From Kiritimatiellia bacterium (GTDB taxonomy: Bacteria > Verrucomicrobiota > Kiritimatiellia > RFP12 > UBA1067): a stretch of DNA of 5,190 nt. Location of the stretch: the NCBI GenBank assembly GCA_017547265.1, contig JAFYQC010000136.1:1-5190 (forward strand), read 5' to 3'. Within the stretch, counting starts at the first letter, position 1; each line of letters begins with the position of its first letter. Under the pieces are notes generated by a model, which saw only the letters and a list, made by a program, of their open reading frames with translations, had not been told where the DNA came from and ran no database searches. The position numbers and the translations under genes are program-made. This document shows positions 1-3,982 of the stretch, piece by piece.

Positions 1-61
1 AACGCTACACGTCGTTCTGTAGAAATACTGCAACATTTCATTTAGCGAACGGCATGTAAGC

Positions 62-155
62 GGAGATGCGTCCTTCTGGGGCGCATTTCTTCTTCGTGTA
101 TTCGCTAAGGCCTGTTGCAGGGCTTCTACAGAGTGCATGGGAGGGAATGCGCCCC
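62..155 (+). other. Possible structured leader with competing stems
   Basis: Bases 62-73 can pair with 79-90 as RNA (12 pairs, three of them G-U) around a 5-base loop, followed by a pyrimidine-rich TCTTC. Bases 78-87 (GGGGCGCATT) are also a perfect 10-base inverted match to 146-155 (AATGCGCCCC). An inner imperfect stem (107-114 with 118-125, one mismatch) sits between those arms. The first hairpin could be a weak terminator of an upstream transcript, or the two pairings could be alternative states of a leader. No known riboswitch family is recognised. Confidence 0.25.
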
Positions 156-224
156 TTTTCATGCATAAATGCGGTGTTTGCGATGGTTGTGCGCAGAATG
201 AGATTTCGTCCGCGCCGTAATCTC

Positions 225-248
225 ACGCAGAGACGCGGAGACGCGGAG
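225..248 (+). repeat. Three tandem 8-base units (ACGCRGAG)
   Basis: The units are ACGCAGAG, ACGCGGAG and ACGCGGAG, preceded by CTC. From memory, similar CTCACGCAGAGACGC-type tracts occur between genes in several unrelated bacterial groups, and they often give spurious translations such as TQRRGDAE. That recollection was not checked. The tract lies about 105 bases before the start codon of the 353 gene. Confidence 0.7.
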
Positions 249-258
249 GTTTCTCGGG

Positions 259-280
259 AGGGCGGCTGTCCACAGCCGCC
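259..280 (+). repeat. GC-rich hairpin repeat, copy 1
   Basis: GGCGGCTGT (261-269) is a perfect inverted match to ACAGCCGCC (272-280). As RNA it would form about 8 G-C-rich pairs around a UCCA loop. The preceding bases AGGG and the GTCC at the tip match the layout of copy 2 at 287-316, so the two are probably members of one short palindromic repeat family placed side by side. Confidence 0.7.
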
Positions 281-286
281 AAAAAT

Positions 287-316
287 GGTAGGGCGGCGTG
301 TCCCCACACCGCCGCG
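287..316 (+). repeat. GC-rich hairpin repeat, copy 2
   Basis: It begins GGTAGGG, then GGCGGCGTG (292-300), a TCCC tip and CACACCGCC (305-313), giving 8 of 9 pairs. The GGTAGGG-stem-TCCC-stem layout is shared with the reverse complement of 4471-4498 inside the third gene, which suggests a dispersed family with variable stem sequence but fixed flank and tip. There is no T-run after it, so it is not a typical terminator. Confidence 0.65.
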
Positions 317-340
317 TGGTAGAGCGGTCACCCCGCGACA

Positions 341-346
341 AAAGGA
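341..346 (+). promoter_or_regulatory. Ribosome binding site of the 353 gene
   Basis: AAAGGA lies 6 bases before the ATG at 353. This is good Shine-Dalgarno spacing and it supports 353 as the true start, directly ahead of a signal peptide. Confidence 0.75.
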
Positions 347-352
347 ACGAAT

Positions 353-3097
353 ATGGCAAATGCAAAAATAGAATTCGCACGCCGCATCGTGGCGGTGATT
401 ACGGTTGTACTTGGCATCGCGCTGTCTGGCTTTGCCGAGACGGTGGAAAACGTGCGCGGCTCGCAACGTGAGAGCTCTAAACTCGTTGATATCTACTACG
501 ATCTCAACGACACGGGCGGTGGGACGTATTATGTTGAGGTAGAGGTTGTCGGCAGGACGAGCGATGTTGACGCATCTTCCTTTTCGGGTGATGTAGGTGA
601 AGGCGTTTCGCCTGGACAGAACCGCCGTATCGTCTGGGACGCAGGTGCTGACTGGCCAGGAAACAAAGGCGACGTGAAGGCTGTCGTGACAGCGATCAAA
701 GGAGGTAAGCCCAACAAGGTACAGCTCTGGGAGGGTGGTCCGTATTGGGCCGACAGAAACATCGGAGCAGACAACCCTTGGGATTATGGCCTCTATTTTT
801 GGTGGGGCGATACCAAGGGGCATCGCCCATCGGGGACGACGTTTAATTTTACTTTCGGCTCGTCAAACTGCTCCACATCCGGAAAGAACCAAGATCAACT
901 TCGCAGTGAAGGATGGATAACCTCAGACGATGTTCTTGCTCCAAGTCATGACGCGGCTCATGTAAAGTGGGGCGGTGGTTGGCGCATGCCGACGTATCAA
1001 GAGCTGAATACCCTCTGCTACAACAATTGTGACTGGGCGTGGACAACGACAAACGGCGTGAATGGTTATGTTGTCCGAGGCAGGGGCAACTATGCCTCCA
1101 ACAGCATCTTTCTCCCCTGCGCTGGTTACGGCGATGGGACTTCGCTCGACAGTTCCGGTTCGTCCGGCGTCTACTGGTCGTCCGTCCCGTATTCGGGCAA
1201 CAACCGCTCGACATACCTCTCCTTCTACTCGGGCGGTCGCATCACGTACAACTACTACTTCGGTGGCAATCTCCGCTACCTCGGGTGCTCTGTTCGTCCT
1301 GTTCAAAGTGGCACTTCTGGTTCTGCGACAGAGGCCGCAACCGACAACTCCGAGTGGTTCTTTGTGGACACCACGGACAAGCCGAAGCCGCCGACGCTTT
1401 CGGCGGAGTCGGCTGACTGGTCGTTAGGATCGATTACGCTTAGATGCGAAGATTCGGACACGAGCGGAGCGGCGCATGAATACACCCTCGAATACAAGAA
1501 CGCGAGCGGGGTATGGGAAGAGGTCGACGGCGCAAAGAACAAGTTGGCAACCAAGGGGCAGGACGCGAACGGACAGGAAGTCTTGATTGCGAAGTTGACT
1601 GACAACACCTTTTGGTCTCGTCTCGGCGGTCTCCCGCCTGTTGAATATCGGGTTAAGGATGAGAATGGGCGAGTGTCAGAAGGATGCGTAACTAGAAATA
1701 GGTTTTTGTTATCGGTGGGATATTCTAAATTCTTAACAAAGAACACGCCAAAGCGAGGTCACTACAACGATGCAAGCGAAATTAAGAGCCTCTGTGTTAA
1801 TCGTGGCGAATTTCTATCCGAAAATGCTCACTTCAGAAGCAATGCAGACGCGACAACGGAAAAGGTCAGAGGAGAGATGTCATATTTCGCCGCTCGAACG
1901 AAACCTGGTGACATTTTTGTGTTCTACATTGCTACGCATGGGGGAGGTTATGACAGCAAACACAATGCCTTGCTCGCAACCTATGACGGCGGGTATCAAG
2001 TTAGGGATTTATTGGATGATGTCCGCACATTTCCATCAAGCGTGGCCGTTATCAATATTATTATGTCTTGTCATTCCTTTGCGTTGACAGGTAGCGTCAA
2101 TGCTAGTGAACGAATTAATCAATGGCTTGTTGTATGCGGATTTGGGCAGTGTCTTGGGAATGTTGCATGGGTCACATCGTGTGATGCACAACAGTCCTCG
2201 TATACATATCTTGATGAAGAGCATTCGAGGTTCGGGCAATCGTTCATTGTGAACGGGTTTGGCCAAGGATGCGCTGACATGAAGTTATACGGTACAGAAT
2301 ATGAGGGAGGTGACAAAGATGGATTTATCACAATAGGGGAACTTGGCAGATACTCTAAGGAGTTCTTCAAAGGTCTTTCGGAAGACATGCCTTCTTCAGT
2401 TCAATTGGAGAACGATGGGTTGATAGACCGCATAGTTTTGGGTAGACGAACTGGTGACGTCGCGTGGAGTTGTCCTGAAACGCCTTCAAGTATAAATGCA
2501 TCGCAGGGTGACATGAAAATCGACATAAGCTGGTCTGTGGTAGGGAACGCCACAAGTTATCGTGTCTATCGCTATCCGCTTGATTTGCCCAGCGAATTTA
2601 AGTGGATTGGAATTAGCAGCGAGAGTCGGTATAAAGATGAGACGGCAACGCTCAAAAAGGAGTATGGATATCGAATCCGGGCTGTAAACCCAATTGGCGT
2701 GAGCGATCTTAGTTCTGTTGCGATAGGTACGCGTGGAACGTCAAAGTTCATTGAATTCCTTAATTCATTTTTTGGCATCACAACGGCATCTGCCGATGAG
2801 TATGATGCAATGGAGAAAACTACGGCAGCGAATGGGTGTAGGACTGTGGGCGAGTGCTATGAGCTGGGCATTGATCCAGAAGATCCGAACGACGACTTGA
2901 AGATTGCCGAGTTCAAGATGAAGGATGGGAAGCCGGTGATTACGCTCAACCACACGAAGGACGGTTCGGGCAATTCGTTTGAGGATCGGGTCAAGATTCT
3001 CGGCAAGGCAGAGTTGACCGACGCCGAATGGCAGGAGGTGCCGCCAGAGGGCAATCCCGCGCATCGTTTCTTCAAGGTCGGGGTTGAAATGCCGTAG
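353..3097 (+). CDS. Secreted FISUMP / caspase-like peptidase / FnIII protein
   Basis: This 914-residue protein is exported and probably acts at the cell surface. Residues 1-28 form a signal peptide (basic start, hydrophobic 12-27, likely cut after SGFA). Residues 44-115 are a short beta-rich module (VSPGQNRRIVWDAG). Residues 120-318 form a FISUMP domain (YWADRNIGA, WRMPTYQEL, YWSS, GCSVRPV). Residues 345-447 look Ig-like. Residues 452-690 resemble a caspase-type clan CD peptidase: VGYSKF strand, ND at 472-473, candidate catalytic His529 in ATHGG and Cys573 in MSCHS, VTSCDAQQSS, then a degenerate EF-hand-like DKDGFITIGEL at 654-664. Residues 704-795 fit an FnIII domain. Residues 796-914 are a C-terminal domain ending FFKVGVEMP. 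Start and ribosome site agree. The substrate is unknown. The FISUMP and FnIII modules may position the peptidase, which is inference. GC content drops strongly over the peptidase section. Confidence 0.85.
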   Translation: MANAKIEFARRIVAVITVVLGIALSGFAETVENVRGSQRESSKLVDIYYDLNDTGGGTYYVEVEVVGRTSDVDASSFSGDVGEGVSPGQNRRIVWDAGADWPGNKGDVKAVVTAIKGGKPNKVQLWEGGPYWADRNIGADNPWDYGLYFWWGDTKGHRPSGTTFNFTFGSSNCSTSGKNQDQLRSEGWITSDDVLAPSHDAAHVKWGGGWRMPTYQELNTLCYNNCDWAWTTTNGVNGYVVRGRGNYASNSIFLPCAGYGDGTSLDSSGSSGVYWSSVPYSGNNRSTYLSFYSGGRITYNYYFGGNLRYLGCSVRPVQSGTSGSATEAATDNSEWFFVDTTDKPKPPTLSAESADWSLGSITLRCEDSDTSGAAHEYTLEYKNASGVWEEVDGAKNKLATKGQDANGQEVLIAKLTDNTFWSRLGGLPPVEYRVKDENGRVSEGCVTRNRFLLSVGYSKFLTKNTPKRGHYNDASEIKSLCVNRGEFLSENAHFRSNADATTEKVRGEMSYFAARTKPGDIFVFYIATHGGGYDSKHNALLATYDGGYQVRDLLDDVRTFPSSVAVINIIMSCHSFALTGSVNASERINQWLVVCGFGQCLGNVAWVTSCDAQQSSYTYLDEEHSRFGQSFIVNGFGQGCADMKLYGTEYEGGDKDGFITIGELGRYSKEFFKGLSEDMPSSVQLENDGLIDRIVLGRRTGDVAWSCPETPSSINASQGDMKIDISWSVVGNATSYRVYRYPLDLPSEFKWIGISSESRYKDETATLKKEYGYRIRAVNPIGVSDLSSVAIGTRGTSKFIEFLNSFFGITTASADEYDAMEKTTAANGCRTVGECYELGIDPEDPNDDLKIAEFKMKDGKPVITLNHTKDGSGNSFEDRVKILGKAELTDAEWQEVPPEGNPAHRFFKVGVEMP

Positions 3098-3133
3098 GCG
3101 GACAGTGTGTAGGGGCAATAGAATCAGACGAAT

Positions 3134-3175
3134 ATGGTAAAATGCCAGCTGGTAAATCTTGATTGGCGAAAATGA
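3134..3175 (+). other. Thirteen-codon mini-ORF just before the membrane gene
   Basis: It reads MVKCQLVNLDWRK and stops with TGA at 3173-3175, directly against the ATG at 3176. There is no clear Shine-Dalgarno sequence before it. It could be a translated leader that feeds ribosomes to the next gene by reinitiation, which would explain why that gene lacks a strong site of its own. It is equally likely to be chance. Confidence 0.2.
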
Positions 3176-3847
3176 ATGGTCGGTGAAATGAACGAAACGG
3201 CAAAACGAGTAGTCTGGACGCTGGTGAGAATCGTGTCGGCGTTGGCAATCGGACATGTAGGATTCTTCTGCCTTACGTGGCTTTTGCCGTTGGTGATTGG
3301 CGTGGTGGCTTCCGAAATAGGTTGCCTCTGCCTCAGTGCGTTTGCGTTCTTCATGCTCAGGATTCGCCGCTGGCGTTTCTGGGTTGCCGTCGTGATTGGC
3401 GTTGTCCTTTGGGTTGCCACAATGAGGGTGCATGTATACACCGATCCTTTGTATAGTGATGTTTATGGATATACGCGTTATATCGGGCTGCCGTTGCCGG
3501 CGCATAGAGTTAATGAATGTTCGTCGGGATTCTCGGTAATGTTTGACGGCAAGCCTGGAAGGTCGGCGATAAACTTGCTTTTCTGGTGCTTCCTCGCCTA
3601 CGCGCTTGTCGTTGCGCCGCGCATTGTGCGGTGGTTTCGGGAAGTATGGCGCAATCACAAGAAGTGTGTCGTCGCCTCCGCGGCAGTTTTGTTGGCGGCT
3701 ATCGCGTTGGTAGTTGTCTACCGTCAGGAAATCGCCGTGAACTGGTATGCACCTCGGAACTGGCAGTCGCCGCACGGCTATAAGCGCCTGCGAGAGAATC
3801 TTTGGCCCGAGCGCACATGGTGGGAGAATGTGAAGAGCTATTTCTGA
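3176..3847 (+). CDS. Polytopic membrane protein of unknown function
   Basis: I do not recognise this 223-residue protein. It has about five hydrophobic segments: residues 13-32, 34-60, 67-83, 131-150 and 164-182. A soluble loop of roughly 47 residues (84-130) is rich in tyrosine and contains GLPLPAHRVNE. The C-terminal tail (183-223) is rich in Trp and Arg. Positive clusters at 62-67 and 149-163 should face the cytoplasm. No catalytic motif is visible. The start is uncertain: ATG 3176 has no clear ribosome site, and ATG 3188 is preceded by GGTGA too close to the codon; either gives a similar protein. It lies 78 bases after the secreted peptidase gene, so co-transcription is possible but unproven. 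A hydrophobic, consistent reading makes it a real gene rather than a shadow. Confidence 0.75.
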   Translation: MVGEMNETAKRVVWTLVRIVSALAIGHVGFFCLTWLLPLVIGVVASEIGCLCLSAFAFFMLRIRRWRFWVAVVIGVVLWVATMRVHVYTDPLYSDVYGYTRYIGLPLPAHRVNECSSGFSVMFDGKPGRSAINLLFWCFLAYALVVAPRIVRWFREVWRNHKKCVVASAAVLLAAIALVVVYRQEIAVNWYAPRNWQSPHGYKRLRENLWPERTWWENVKSYF

Positions 3848-3858
3848 TTTCTCCACCG

Positions 3859-3870
3859 AAAAAATTTTTT
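3859..3870. promoter_or_regulatory. A6T6 tract, UP-element-like
   Basis: AAAAAATTTTTT is a perfect palindrome and would bend DNA. Its centre is about 50 bases before the start of transcription predicted from the TATAAT at 3903, which is where an UP element contacts the RNA polymerase alpha subunit. It also lies 12 bases after the stop codon of the membrane gene. Without a GC stem it is a poor terminator. Confidence 0.45.
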
Positions 3871-3872
3871 GC

Positions 3873-3895
3873 GATTTAAGATTAGATTTAAGATT
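3873..3895 (+). repeat. Direct repeat GATTTAAGATT, 12-base period
   Basis: Two perfect copies of GATTTAAGATT occupy 3873-3883 and 3885-3895, separated by one base. They sit between the A6T6 tract and the -10 box, on one to two turns of the helix, exactly where a -35 box would be expected. They could be a regulator site or a simple slippage duplication. Confidence 0.6.
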
Positions 3896-3899
3896 CGTT

Positions 3900-3908
3900 T
3901 GGTATAAT
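3900..3908 (+). promoter_or_regulatory. Extended -10 promoter of the surface-protein gene
   Basis: TGG-TATAAT gives a consensus -10 hexamer (3903-3908) with the TGN extension. No good -35 hexamer is found at 16-18 bases upstream, which fits an extended -10 promoter helped by the A6T6 tract. Transcription would start near 3914-3916, leaving a leader of about 68 bases before the ATG at 3983. Confidence 0.6.
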
Positions 3909-3937
3909 AGTTGCGAACTCGGCGACATGGACATGTA

Positions 3938-3959
3938 CTAAACGCGCTAAAAGTTTAGC
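3938..3959 (+). promoter_or_regulatory. Small leader hairpin before the surface-protein gene
   Basis: CTAAAC (3938-3943) can pair with GTTTAG (3953-3958); alternatively GCTAA (3946-3950) can pair with TTAGC (3955-3959). These pairings exclude each other. Both are short and AT-rich. They sit 12-17 bases before the ribosome site. A regulatory role is only possible, not shown. Confidence 0.25.
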
Positions 3960-3970
3960 CGTGTTAACAT

Positions 3971-3975
3971 AAGGA
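3971..3975 (+). promoter_or_regulatory. Ribosome binding site of the surface-protein gene
   Basis: AAGGA lies 7 bases before ATG 3983. It favours this start over the internal ATGs at 4019 and 4025, which would cut off part of the first membrane segment. Confidence 0.7.
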
Positions 3976-3982
3976 TTCGGTG

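Larger units (their letters stand above)
1..352. other. Gene-free 5' region with repeats and possible RNA structure
   Basis: No convincing gene lies here. Both strands have open frames, but they cross hairpin repeats and encode arginine-rich, low-quality peptides. The stretch holds a possible structured element (62-155), three copies of an 8-base unit (225-248), two GC-rich hairpin repeats (259-316) and the ribosome binding site of the next gene (341-346). I see no good -35/-10 pair, so the promoter of the 353 gene may lie further upstream or use a non-standard sequence. Bases 1-60 show nothing I can name. Confidence 0.6.

Noticed and set aside
162..170. -10 box (TGC-ATAAAT) for the first gene
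   Set aside because: The hexamer matches TATAAT at only three positions and no -35 box is present at the right distance.
66..371. 101-residue + strand open frame upstream of the first gene
   Set aside because: It crosses the 8-base tandem repeat and both hairpin repeats (giving TQRRGDAE and Arg/Pro-rich text), overlaps the start and signal peptide of the 353 gene, and has no ribosome site.
38..823. 261-residue - strand open frame
   Set aside because: It is antisense to the signal peptide and FISUMP start, and its composition (Arg/Cys/His-rich, no domain) is that of a shadow of a GC-rich gene.
3098..3133. Intrinsic terminator after the first gene
   Set aside because: No GC-rich stem with a T-run is present; transcription may continue into the membrane-protein gene.
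3135..3143. Extended -10 box (TGG-TAAAAT) for the membrane-protein gene
   Set aside because: It resembles the TGG-TATAAT at 3900-3908, but there is no -35 or UP-like sequence, and it overlaps the mini-ORF; too weak to list as a promoter.
2765..3934. 389-residue - strand open frame opposite the membrane protein
   Set aside because: The + strand reading gives clear membrane segments while this one is His/Arg/Pro-rich with no motif. It also covers the end of one gene, an intergenic gap and the next gene.
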